From Hyphomicrobiales bacterium (GTDB lineage: Bacteria; Pseudomonadota; Alphaproteobacteria; Rhizobiales; Rhizobiaceae), in assembly GCA_900470195.1 (NCBI GenBank), contig UEIJ01000004.1, positions 124,001 to 188,000 of the forward strand: a DNA stretch of 64,000 nt. Reading direction: 5' to 3'. Below are positions 10,746-18,673 of the stretch, piece by piece. Positions within the stretch are counted from its first letter, which is position 1; every line of letters starts with the position of its first letter. The notes under the pieces were generated by a model, which saw only the letters and a program-made list of their open reading frames with translations, did no database searches and was not told the origin of the DNA. A program made the position numbers and the translations under genes.

Positions 10746-11318
10746 TTACATGCCTTCCGGTCCGCGGTTCATGGCTGCAACACCAGTACGGCAGGTCTCA
10801 ACCAGACCGAGCGGCTTCATGATCGAGATGAACTGGTCGATCTTGGCAGGCTTTCCGGTGATTTCCAGAATGAAATGATCTGTCGTCGCGTCAACCACCT
10901 TGGCCTTGAACGCGTCGGCAAGCCGTAGCGTCTCCGCCCTCGCCTCGCCTTTGCCGGCGACCTTCACTAAGGCCAGTTCACGCTCCACCGGACGGTCATG
11001 ACCAAGTTCCGAGGCGCGGTGACTGAGATCGACAACGCGGTGAACCGGCACAATGCGGGCCAACTGGTGACGTATCTGGTCGAGCACATGCGGCGTGCCG
11101 CGTGTCACGATTGTGATGCGCGACAGGTGCTTTTCATGCTCGGTTTCCGAAACCGTCAGGCTTTCGATATTGTAGCCACGGCCAGAGAAAAGACCGATCA
11201 CGCGGGCAAGAACACCCGGTTCGTTGTCAACGAGGACGGCAAGCGTGTGCGTTTCCGGCATTTGCGTTTCGGCAGCGATAAAATAGGCCGATCCGGAAGC
11301 TAGGTTTTGTGCATTCAT
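10746..11318 (-). CDS. ilvH: Acetolactate synthase small (regulatory) subunit
   Basis: A 190-residue regulatory subunit that binds valine and confers feedback inhibition on the catalytic subunit. The N-terminal ACT domain reads HTLAVLVDNEPGVLARVIGLF followed by GRGYNIESLTV (split here), and the C-terminal ACT-like half has TDHFILEITGKPAKIDQFI. The ATG at 11318 has GGAGG about 10 bases upstream and leaves a 16-base gap after ilvI; longer frames would overlap ilvI. Expressed together with ilvI under the leader attenuator. Confidence 0.97.
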   Translation of the reverse strand: MNAQNLASGSAYFIAAETQMPETHTLAVLVDNEPGVLARVIGLFSGRGYNIESLTVSETEHEKHLSRITIVTRGTPHVLDQIRHQLARIVPVHRVVDLSHRASELGHDRPVERELALVKVAGKGEARAETLRLADAFKAKVVDATTDHFILEITGKPAKIDQFISIMKPLGLVETCRTGVAAMNRGPEGM

Positions 11319-11334
11319 GATTTTTTCCTCCGGA

Positions 11335-13158
11335 TCAGACGAGCGCGCGGCCCTTGGCGTCGATGGCATTGGCAACGGCTTCGTCAGTGGCTTCGTCGGG
11401 CAACAGCATTTCATTATGCGCCTTGCCCGACGGGATCATCGGGAAACAATTGGCGAGATTTGCCACGCGGCAGTCGAAGATGACCGGCTTGTCGATATCG
11501 ATCATTTCCTGAATGGCGGCATCGAGATCAACCGGCTTTTCGCAACGGATACCGTGCGCTCCATAGGCTTCCGCCAGTTTCACGAAATCCGGCATCGCCT
11601 CCGTATAGGAGTGCGACAGACGGTTACCATGCAGAAGCTGCTGCCACTGACGCACCATCCCCATATACTGGTTGTTCAGGATGAAGATTTTGATCGGCGC
11701 ATTATGCTGGATCGCAGCCGACATTTCCTGAATGCACATCTGGATCGATGCATCGCCTGCAATATCGATTACCAGCGCATCAGGATGCGCGATTTGCACA
11801 CCGAGCGCCGCTGGCAGGCCATAACCCATGGTGCCGAGACCGCCCGAGGTCAGCCAGCGGTTCGGCTCCTCAAAACCATAGAACTGCGCAGCCCACATCT
11901 GATGCTGCCCAACCTCAGTGGTGATGTAGGTCTTGCGATCCTTCGTCAGTTCATAGAGCCGCTGAATTGCATATTGCGGCATGATGACATCCCGGTTCGG
12001 CGCATAGGCCAGCGAATTGCGGGAGCGCCAGCGGTCGATCTGCTCCCACCAAGAACCGATTGCCTGCTTTTCCGGCTTCCTTTCAGAAGCGCGGAACTGA
12101 CGAACGATATCTTCCAGAACGTGGGCAACATCGCCGATGATCGGCACGTCGACGCGAACGTTCTTGTTGATCGAAGACGGATCGATATCGATGTGGATTT
12201 TCTTCGAGTTCGGGGAAAATGCATTCAGGCGTCCGGTGATGCGGTCGTCGAAGCGGGCACCGACGCACAGCATCACATCGCAATCATGCATGGTCATGTT
12301 GGCTTCATAGGTGCCGTGCATACCGAGCATTCCGAGCCAGTTCTTGCCGGAAGCCGGATAAGCGCCCAGTCCCATAAGCGTGGATGTGATCGGGAAATTG
12401 CTGATCTCGACCAGCTCGCGCAGCAGACGGGAAGCTGCCGGGCCGGAATTGATCACGCCGCCGCCGGAATAAATAACGGGCTTCTTCGCATTGACGAGCA
12501 GACGAACGGCTTCCGAAATTGCCTGCGCATTGCCGTCGAGAACGGGACGGTAGCTGGTGCGCGGCGCGGTTTCCGGGGGCGTATAAATGCCCTTGGCGAA
12601 CTGGATATCCTTCGGAATGTCGACCACCACGGGACCGGGACGACCGGTGGAAGCGACATGAAAGGCTTCGTGCAGGATGCGCGCCAGATCGTTGACGTCC
12701 TTCACCAGCCAGTTGTGCTTTGTGCAGGGGCGCGTAATGCCGATCGTATCGCATTCCTGAAATGCATCGGAACCGATCAGGGTCGTCGGAACCTGACCCG
12801 AAATGCAAACCAGAGGAATGGAGTCCATCAGGGCATCCTGAAGCGGTGTGACTGCGTTGGTCGCACCCGGACCGGATGTGACAAGCATCACCCCAACCTT
12901 GCCGGTCGAACGCGCATAGCCTTCCGCCGCATGCCCGGCGCCCTGCTCGTGACGCACCAGAACGTGCTGAACCTTGTCCTGCTGGAAAAGCTCGTCATAG
13001 ATCGGCAGCACAGCGCCGCCGGGATAACCGAAGATGCTCTCGACGCCCTGGTCGATCAAAGCCTGAATGACCATTTCCGCGCCTGTCATTTCGCGCGGAT
13101 TGCTTGCTTCCTGCGTTTCTGCGGCGTTTGCGTCCGCCTCACGTTTACCTGCAGTCAT
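11335..13158 (-). CDS. ilvI: Acetolactate synthase large (catalytic) subunit
   Basis: A 607-residue thiamine-diphosphate enzyme that makes 2-acetolactate or 2-aceto-2-hydroxybutyrate, the first shared step of valine, leucine and isoleucine synthesis. It has the N-terminal TPP-binding domain with the catalytic Glu in VRHEQGAGHAAEGYARSTG, the central FAD-binding domain, and the C-terminal TPP domain with the metal motif around IDIAGDASIQMC. The first 30 residues are a charged, poorly conserved extension. GAAGAGA precedes the ATG. An Ile/Leu/Val leader peptide and attenuator lie immediately upstream. Confidence 0.97.
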   Translation of the reverse strand: MTAGKREADANAAETQEASNPREMTGAEMVIQALIDQGVESIFGYPGGAVLPIYDELFQQDKVQHVLVRHEQGAGHAAEGYARSTGKVGVMLVTSGPGATNAVTPLQDALMDSIPLVCISGQVPTTLIGSDAFQECDTIGITRPCTKHNWLVKDVNDLARILHEAFHVASTGRPGPVVVDIPKDIQFAKGIYTPPETAPRTSYRPVLDGNAQAISEAVRLLVNAKKPVIYSGGGVINSGPAASRLLRELVEISNFPITSTLMGLGAYPASGKNWLGMLGMHGTYEANMTMHDCDVMLCVGARFDDRITGRLNAFSPNSKKIHIDIDPSSINKNVRVDVPIIGDVAHVLEDIVRQFRASERKPEKQAIGSWWEQIDRWRSRNSLAYAPNRDVIMPQYAIQRLYELTKDRKTYITTEVGQHQMWAAQFYGFEEPNRWLTSGGLGTMGYGLPAALGVQIAHPDALVIDIAGDASIQMCIQEMSAAIQHNAPIKIFILNNQYMGMVRQWQQLLHGNRLSHSYTEAMPDFVKLAEAYGAHGIRCEKPVDLDAAIQEMIDIDKPVIFDCRVANLANCFPMIPSGKAHNEMLLPDEATDEAVANAIDAKGRALV

Positions 13159-13199
13159 TGTTCTCTTCCCGTCTGCATTTCATTTCTGATTTGGATAAT

Positions 13200-13222
13200 A
13201 AAAAAGGCCCCCGAGGGAGCCT
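13200..13222 (-). terminator. Attenuator terminator in the ilvI leader
   Basis: On the minus strand AGGCTCC / GGGGCCT-type arms (7-8 bp including one G-U pair) are followed by a six-T run, lying between the leader peptide stop and ilvI. This is the classic intrinsic terminator of an amino-acid attenuator. Upstream, GCGCATGGG pairs with CCCATGCGC around an inner GGATGG / CCATCC hairpin, which would be the pause or alternative structures. Confidence 0.82.
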
Positions 13223-13254
13223 GTCTTTCGCGCATGGGAGCTTTCGCCGGATGG

Positions 13255-13308
13255 TTACACCATCCTGCCCATGCGCGCCCGTACCACAAGAATAATAATC
13301 GTGTTCAT
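13255..13308 (-). CDS. ilvIH operon leader peptide
   Basis: A 17-codon frame encoding MNTIIILVVRARMGRMV and ending in TAA. It contains three consecutive Ile codons followed by Leu-Val-Val, i.e. the three end products of the pathway that ilvI begins. Ribosome stalling at these codons when charged tRNAs are scarce would alter folding of the following hairpins and prevent termination. There is no Shine-Dalgarno sequence in front of the ATG; a promoter-like pair placed 8 bases upstream suggests that the mRNA starts at or near the A of the AUG. A GTG in frame at 13320 is an alternative start. Confidence 0.88.
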   Translation of the reverse strand: MNTIIILVVRARMGRMV

Positions 13309-13316
13309 GGTGGCGG

Positions 13317-13345
13317 ACACTAATAGCCGGATTTGGCGTCGTCAA
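13317..13345 (-). promoter_or_regulatory. Putative promoter of the ilvIH leader transcript
   Basis: On the minus strand TTGACG (13345-13340) is separated by 17 bases from TAGTGT (13322-13317). The -35 box is close to consensus, the -10 box weak. Initiation about 8 bases downstream would fall on the leader ATG at 13308, giving a leaderless leader peptide. Confidence 0.5.
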
Positions 13346-13469
13346 CGCATAAATACATCGCTCGCGATATTTTCTTAGGCTCATTCGCCCTCAACAATAA
13401 CTTTATTTCAACCGAAGACTCTTACCTTGACGCAAAACCTCCTGTTGAAAGTTGGGGCGAGCGGGCAGC

Positions 13470-15347
13470 ATGAGCGAAATCGGGGGCAATTCCGGCACAC
13501 CAGAACAAGGCGGTTACGTGCAGCGCAATCGCACGGAAGGTTACGTCATCCAATGCGATGGCGCGGGCGCCATCGTCTCGGCACTTTCGGGTCCTTCCTC
13601 CGCCGCATCTGACGATTATTGGGCCGTAGGCCAGCTGATATCCATCCGGTCCGGCGACAATCGCGTTGTCGGCCTCATTCGCAATGTGCTTGTGCCCGGC
13701 GATGTCTGGATACGCGGTGGCGACAATACGCTCCATGTTCATATCGAGTTTCTCGGCGAGGTTCGCGTGCAGCCGAATGGGCAAACCACCTTCAACGGCG
13801 GTATCTCGCAATTTCCCCATCCTGGCGCTGTCGCCCACCGTATCCGCGCCACCGATCTCGCTGCCATTTATGCGCAAACCGGTCATAGCAGCGTTTCAAT
13901 CGGCACGCTGACACAGGACGCAACTGTTCCCGCTCATATTTCGGTCGACGACCTGATTTCCCGGCACTTCGCCATCGTTGGTACAACAGGCGTCGGCAAA
14001 TCGAGCGCGGTCATGCTGCTCCTGCGCCGCATCGTCGCTGAAAAGCCCAATCTGCGTGTGCTCATTCTCGATCCACACAATGAGTTCGCGAGCGCGTTTC
14101 CAGACCTGGCAGTTGCGGTCGATCAAACGAATATCGAGCTGCCGTTCTGGATGCTGCGGCTCGATGAATTTGCAGACGTGATCTTTCGTGGCCGCGCCCC
14201 GGACCCAATGGAGTTCGACATACTGCGCGATCTGGTCCAGCTCGCGCGGGAAAACATGCAGGGCGTCGAGACATTGTCCGCGAAAACATTGCGGCGGCAA
14301 CTGGCCGATCGTCAAAGTGTCAGCGCCGATACGCCCGTTGCCTACCGCCTGCTTGACCTAATCGCCCTTATCGATCAGCGCATGGGACTTCTCGACAGCA
14401 AGGCGGAACGTCCCTATTTGCGAAGCCTCAAGGCTCGTCTGGAATCGATCTCTGCCGATCCTCGCTTCCGCTTCATGTTTGCCGTGACCGGCGGACCTGA
14501 AACAATGCAGCAGGCAATTGGCCGCATTTTTCGCATCCCCCAAAACGGAAAGCCCATCTGCACATTCCAGCTTGCGGGGTTACCCTCGGAGGTTGTCAAT
14601 GCTGTTGCCTCGGTCCTGTGCCGACTGGCATTCGATATCGCCCTTTCGAGCGAGGGCAGTCTGCAAACACTTGTGATCTGCGAAGAAGCTCACCGCTACA
14701 TTCCAGCCGACCGCGACGTCGGCTTCTGGCCGACACGCCAAGCTATAGCCCGAATTGCCAAGGAAGGCCGGAAATACGGGTCCTATCTTGGTGTCATCAG
14801 CCAGCGGCCCGGTGAACTCGATGCGACAATCCTGTCCCAGTGCAATTCCATTTTCGCAATGCGGCTTGGCAATGAACGCGACCAGGAAATCATCAAAGGC
14901 GCCATTCGTGGCGGCGCGCAGAGCATGGCTGGCTTCCTCTCGTCAATAGCAAACCGCGAGGCCATCGCCTTCGGCGAAGCCTTTTCGACACCAATGCGGC
15001 TTACATTTGAGACCATCCCGTCTCATCAGCTTCCCGGACGCAGCAAAAGCGAAAGCGCTCTTTCCACCTGGCGCAGTGACGGCAAGATATCGCTTGACCG
15101 TATCGTCGAAAAATTGCGCGCGTTTGAAAGCAGCTCACAGACGGAACCTACGGACCAGCTTAGAAACGAAGACAATTTGTGGGGCAGCCCCGTTTCTACC
15201 ACTCACCGCGACCATGCATCGATCGAAGATGGATTCCATCGGCCACAGTCATTGAAGCCGCAAACTCCTCTCAGCCTCGACACGAAGCAGAGCATTGAGA
15301 AGATGGGCGAATTGGTGCGCAGTTTTCGCAAGGATCGCGACCGCTAA
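13470..15347 (+). CDS. HerA-like ATP-binding protein (DUF87 / VirB4-HerA superfamily)
   Basis: A 625-residue protein of the HerA/FtsK superfamily. The N-terminal HAS-barrel-like region (about 20-150) is followed by Walker A GTTGVGKSSAVMLLLRRI near residue 171, LILDPHNEF, Walker B TLVICEEAHRYIP near 410, and the sensor region KYGSYLGVISQRPGELDA with QCNSIFAMRLGNERDQ, all typical of HerA hexameric DNA translocases. HerA partners usually include the nuclease NurA; none is adjacent. The last 100 residues are polar and likely disordered. The ATG at 13470 is used rather than the upstream TTG at 13452. Role is unassigned, possibly DNA end processing. Confidence 0.85.
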   Translation: MSEIGGNSGTPEQGGYVQRNRTEGYVIQCDGAGAIVSALSGPSSAASDDYWAVGQLISIRSGDNRVVGLIRNVLVPGDVWIRGGDNTLHVHIEFLGEVRVQPNGQTTFNGGISQFPHPGAVAHRIRATDLAAIYAQTGHSSVSIGTLTQDATVPAHISVDDLISRHFAIVGTTGVGKSSAVMLLLRRIVAEKPNLRVLILDPHNEFASAFPDLAVAVDQTNIELPFWMLRLDEFADVIFRGRAPDPMEFDILRDLVQLARENMQGVETLSAKTLRRQLADRQSVSADTPVAYRLLDLIALIDQRMGLLDSKAERPYLRSLKARLESISADPRFRFMFAVTGGPETMQQAIGRIFRIPQNGKPICTFQLAGLPSEVVNAVASVLCRLAFDIALSSEGSLQTLVICEEAHRYIPADRDVGFWPTRQAIARIAKEGRKYGSYLGVISQRPGELDATILSQCNSIFAMRLGNERDQEIIKGAIRGGAQSMAGFLSSIANREAIAFGEAFSTPMRLTFETIPSHQLPGRSKSESALSTWRSDGKISLDRIVEKLRAFESSSQTEPTDQLRNEDNLWGSPVSTTHRDHASIEDGFHRPQSLKPQTPLSLDTKQSIEKMGELVRSFRKDRDR

Positions 15348-15397
15348 AGCATGTCGCGGAAAAGTGGGAACCGTTTCCCGCTCAAGACATGCGCGAA
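15346..15397. repeat. Dispersed palindromic intergenic repeat, copy 1
   Basis: An imperfect dyad with outer arms GCATGTC (15349-15355) and GACATGC (15386-15392) and an inner pairing of GCGG and GGGAA with TTTCCCGC. It begins at the stop codon of the HerA-like gene (TAAAGC). The sequence resembles the element at 53016-53063 (shared AAAGC start, GAAAAGT core, GTTTCC and ATGCGCGA end), so this is probably a dispersed repeat of this lineage. Confidence 0.6.
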
Positions 15398-15407
15398 AAC
15401 AAAACTT

Positions 15408-15447
15408 AAAGCGTGTTGCCTAAATACGATTGAACGCAACACACTTT
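15408..15447. terminator. Hairpin between convergent HerA-like and GGDEF genes
   Basis: A 12-bp stem with one mismatch (AAAGCGTGTTGC / GCAACACACTTT) around a 16-base loop. Lying between two convergent stops, it could end transcripts from either side, though it has no clean T run. It may itself be a copy of a second repeat family. Confidence 0.45.
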
Positions 15448-15457
15448 AGCCAGAGCT

Positions 15458-16249
15458 TCAGGCGCAGACGCGGTTGCGTCCCATATTCTTTGCGGCATAG
15501 AGCATTTTGTCTGCGCGGCGATAGAGATCCTTCGAGGTCTCGCGCCGGTCCCATATCGCAAGACCGATACTGACGGTAACGCCAAGCTTTTCGTCGCCAA
15601 GATCGATTTCAAGCGTCGATATGGCCTTACGAATTCGATTGGCGAGCTTGATCATCAATTCCGCATTCATGTTCGGTGCAAGGACTGCGAATTCCTCACC
15701 ACCCAGACGGGCGACAACATCATGATACCGCGTATAATCCTTGAGACACCGCGCCACCTCCTGCAACACGATGTCGCCAACGTCATGACCGTAAGTATCA
15801 TTCACGGACTTGAAGTGATCGAGATCGATAATCATTAGCCCGACGGGCCGATGAATGCGGTCGAACTGAACCAGATATTCCTTAAGCGCCTCGTCGAAGT
15901 AACGCCGGTTCTGCATCCCCGTCAGGCTGTCCGTCAGCGCGGCGTGTTCGAGGGTCTGCGACCGTTCGGAAAGATCCTGCGTGATGACCTGCAACTTGCC
16001 GCGGTCTAGCGCATCGATTCTAATTTGGGGGTAGATCAGGAACAGCCCGCAAGCGAGGGTCGCAACCAGCACCCAGATCGTGATGTAGCTCAACTGATCC
16101 AGCCTCGACACCAGGCTGGAGGCACTCACATCCAGCGGCAAAGTCTGCAATTGTCCGATATCGACACGGGCCTGATAGAGTAACAGCCCGATACCGAACA
16201 TCAAAACAATCAGAATAAAAAATGCCCGCTCCGATCTGTTAAACCGCAT
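15458..16249 (-). CDS. Membrane-anchored diguanylate cyclase (GGDEF domain)
   Basis: A protein of about 263 residues that makes cyclic di-GMP. Two hydrophobic segments (FFILIVLMFGIGLLLY and YITIWVLVATLACGLFLIY) flank a short periplasmic stretch of about 30 residues. A coiled-coil-like linker leads to a complete GGDEF domain: DSLTGMQNRRYFDE, the active-site GGEEF at about 183-187, and an RYHD inhibitory I-site five residues upstream. Both the active site and product-inhibition site look intact, so it should be an active, self-limiting cyclase. The ATG at 16249 follows GGAGAGG at 12 bases; a GTG at 16276 is an alternative start. Confidence 0.9.
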   Translation of the reverse strand: MRFNRSERAFFILIVLMFGIGLLLYQARVDIGQLQTLPLDVSASSLVSRLDQLSYITIWVLVATLACGLFLIYPQIRIDALDRGKLQVITQDLSERSQTLEHAALTDSLTGMQNRRYFDEALKEYLVQFDRIHRPVGLMIIDLDHFKSVNDTYGHDVGDIVLQEVARCLKDYTRYHDVVARLGGEEFAVLAPNMNAELMIKLANRIRKAISTLEIDLGDEKLGVTVSIGLAIWDRRETSKDLYRRADKMLYAAKNMGRNRVCA

Positions 16250-16308
16250 AATCCGCGCCCGCCTCTCCTGTTTCACAGAGTGCCAGCGAGTTATTTCGTT
16301 GTCGTTAA

Positions 16309-17217
16309 TTAAGCAAAAGCAACATCGGAATTTGCATACATGGACCAGCTATCATCAAGCTGATTTCGAAACCATGTCGACTGACGCTTGGCGTATTGCC
16401 GGGTCGCAATGACCGAACGTTCAACTGCTTCTTCTCGCGCCATCGAGCCTCCGAGGTATGCAGTGATTTCACGCACACCGATGGCTTTCATCGCAGGCAA
16501 TTGGGGGGCCAGATCGAGCGCCAGCAATGCCTTGACCTCGTCAATCGCGCCATTGTCCCACATCAGCGCGAACCGTCTCGCAATCCGCTCGGAAAGCCAT
16601 GCCCGATCTGGCGCCAATACGATTTTGCGCGCGCTATCATCATCCACCAGCGCCCTGCCTTTTTTCCGCTGCCAATCGAGAAGCGATTTTCCGGTACCCT
16701 CAAGCACTTCCAGTGCTCGAACGATCCGTTGACTGTCGGCAGGCTGAAGCGTTGCGGCCATATCCGGGTCACGCTCACTGAGGTCCCGATGAAGCAACTC
16801 CGGTCCATCCGTCTCCATCCGCCCTCGCCAATAGGCGCGAACGTCATCCGGCACCTCCGGCATTTGCGACAGTCCGCCTAGCAGCGCCCGGAAATAAAGC
16901 CCCGTACCGCCGACAAAGATCGGGGTCCGTTCCTTCATGGTGGGTTGCGATAGCAGGACGGCTACATCATCCAGCCATCGGCCGGTCGAATAGGATATCG
17001 AAGGCGCGACGTGTCCATAGAGGTGATGTTCCGTCGCAGCCAGATCAGCCTTGCCCGGTCGCGCGGTCAAAAGATCGAGAACATCGTAAACCTGCATGGA
17101 ATCGGTATTCACAATGAATCCGCCGGTCTCTTGAGCCATACGAATAGCAAGTGCCGACTTGCCGCTGGCCGTTGGGCCAGCTATCAGGATTGCATTCTTG
17201 ACCGCATCCTCACTCAT
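16309..17217 (-). CDS. miaA: tRNA dimethylallyltransferase
   Basis: Adds a dimethylallyl group to N6 of A37 in tRNAs that read UNN codons. 302 residues. P-loop [18 protein letters not shown] at the N-terminus, [18 protein letters not shown] (catalytic Asp region), [19 protein letters not shown], and the C-terminal REITAYLGG and [13 protein letters not shown] motifs. The ATG at 17217 is chosen; the longer frame would run into serB. Only 17 bases separate this start from the divergent serB start, so each gene's promoter must overlap the other's coding region or start. Confidence 0.96.
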   Translation of the reverse strand: MSEDAVKNAILIAGPTASGKSALAIRMAQETGGFIVNTDSMQVYDVLDLLTARPGKADLAATEHHLYGHVAPSISYSTGRWLDDVAVLLSQPTMKERTPIFVGGTGLYFRALLGGLSQMPEVPDDVRAYWRGRMETDGPELLHRDLSERDPDMAATLQPADSQRIVRALEVLEGTGKSLLDWQRKKGRALVDDDSARKIVLAPDRAWLSERIARRFALMWDNGAIDEVKALLALDLAPQLPAMKAIGVREITAYLGGSMAREEAVERSVIATRQYAKRQSTWFRNQLDDSWSMYANSDVAFA

Positions 17218-17234
17218 CGCCGGAATTGCTCTCC

Positions 17235-18134
17235 ATGTCCCAACAGGTTTCTCTCGTCGCCACCTTGATTGCCAATCCGGCCAAGGCCTCGCTTGCATCA
17301 GCGCTTGGGATTAAAGCCTCATCGGCGGTGAATGCAACCGGGCTCTACTGGCTGGCCGACGACATTGCCTGCGACATTGCGCTTCCAACGGGGATCACCA
17401 GCAAAGAAGCAGAATCCCTGCTGCGCGATACGCTCGATGGCGCGCCAATCGATGTGGTGGTGCAGGAACATGAGCGTCGGCGCAAGAAAATTCTGATTGC
17501 CGACATGGATTCCACAATGATCCAGCAGGAATGCATTGACGAACTGGCGGAGGAAGCCGGTCTGCGCGAGCATGTGGCGGCGATCACCGCGCGCGCCATG
17601 AATGGCGAGATCGCCTTCGAACCAGCCTTGCGCGAGCGTGTGGCCTTATTGAAAGGCCTGCCGCTATCCGTCATCGACAAGGTTATTTCAACGCGCATCA
17701 CTCTGATGCCAGGCGGACCGGAACTCGTTCGCACAATGCGCAAACATGGCGCTTACACGGCTCTGGTTTCCGGCGGCTTCACCTCTTTCACTCATCGCAT
17801 TGCCGAGATGATCGGCTTTAACGAAGAGCGCGCAAACAGGCTGATCGATGATGGCAAGCATCTGACCGGCCTGGTTACGGAACCCATTCTCGGTCGGGAA
17901 GCCAAGGTCGAGAAGCTTGTGGAAATCGCCGATCGCCTTGGCCTTACACCGGATGATGCAATTGCGGTGGGTGACGGCGCGAACGATCTCGGCATGATTC
18001 AGCTTGCGGGAACCGGCGTTGCCCTTCACGCAAAACCAGCCGTGGCAGCGCAGGCCCGGATGCGGGTTGACCATGGAGACCTGACCGCCCTCCTCTATAT
18101 TCAGGGCTACCGAAAAACGGACTTCGTTCAATGA
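17235..18134 (+). CDS. serB: Phosphoserine phosphatase
   Basis: Hydrolyses O-phosphoserine in the last step of serine synthesis. 299 residues of the HAD superfamily. A variable N-terminal domain of about 80 residues precedes motif [20 protein letters not shown] (nucleophile Asp at about 90), motif [14 protein letters not shown], motif III around EAKVEKL, and motif [14 protein letters not shown]. The ATG at 17235 replaces an upstream TTG in the same frame. Its TGA overlaps the next gene's ATG by four bases, indicating translational coupling. Confidence 0.96.
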   Translation: MSQQVSLVATLIANPAKASLASALGIKASSAVNATGLYWLADDIACDIALPTGITSKEAESLLRDTLDGAPIDVVVQEHERRRKKILIADMDSTMIQQECIDELAEEAGLREHVAAITARAMNGEIAFEPALRERVALLKGLPLSVIDKVISTRITLMPGGPELVRTMRKHGAYTALVSGGFTSFTHRIAEMIGFNEERANRLIDDGKHLTGLVTEPILGREAKVEKLVEIADRLGLTPDDAIAVGDGANDLGMIQLAGTGVALHAKPAVAAQARMRVDHGDLTALLYIQGYRKTDFVQ

Positions 18135-18673
18135 TCATTCTGGAAACGCCACGCCTGATCATCCGGAACTGGGAAGATCGTGACCGTGATCTGTTCCATG
18201 TGATCAATTCCGACGATGAGGTCATGCGTTTCTTTCCCTTTCGCAGAAACCGCTCGCAATCGGACGAACTGTTTGACCGGCTCCAGAAGATGATTTCTGA
18301 AACGGGTCTCGGTTTCTATGCGCTCGAAGAAAAAGAAAGCGGTCAGTGCATCGGCTTCGCCGGTCTCGCCCGCACCGATCTTGAACCTCATCTGCCTGAC
18401 GGCACTGTTGAAATCGGCTGGCGGCTGGCCACTCCCTTTTGGGGCAAGGGCTACGTAACCGAGGCGGGCAAAGCGCTGATCGAATATGCTTTCGGCACCC
18501 TCGGCCTCTCGGAAATCGTTTCCTTCGCCGTCCATAATAACGAGCGGTCTACAGCTGTCATGCAGCGCATCGGCATGATCCGTGATCCGGCGAGCGACTT
18601 CGATCATCCGCGCGTACCGGATGAAACTCCGCATTTGAAGCGTCACGTAGTCTATCGCATTCAGGCAGCCTGA
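18131..18673 (+). CDS. GNAT family N-acetyltransferase (RimJ/RimL type)
   Basis: A 180-residue acetyltransferase. It opens LETPRLIIRNWEDRD, the usual RimJ/RimL-like start. The central VEIGWRLATPFWGKGYVTEAGKAL carries the acetyl-CoA-binding loop, and EIVSFAVHNNERSTAVMQRIGM is the C-terminal family motif. It overlaps serB by ATGA and is probably co-transcribed with it. Its last 13 bases overlap the end of the convergent flavoprotein gene. Target unknown. Confidence 0.9.
   Translation: MIILETPRLIIRNWEDRDRDLFHVINSDDEVMRFFPFRRNRSQSDELFDRLQKMISETGLGFYALEEKESGQCIGFAGLARTDLEPHLPDGTVEIGWRLATPFWGKGYVTEAGKALIEYAFGTLGLSEIVSFAVHNNERSTAVMQRIGMIRDPASDFDHPRVPDETPHLKRHVVYRIQAA

Noticed and set aside
11317-13323. 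668-codon open frame on the plus strand opposite ilvI and ilvH
   Set aside because: It lies fully antisense to two certain genes and through the attenuator, has no family motifs, and its His/Arg/Asp-rich composition is what the reverse frame of GC-rich coding DNA yields.
13145-13384. 79-codon minus-strand frame over the ilvI leader
   Set aside because: It is out of frame with the Ile/Leu/Val leader peptide, runs through the attenuator terminator, and has no ribosome binding site.
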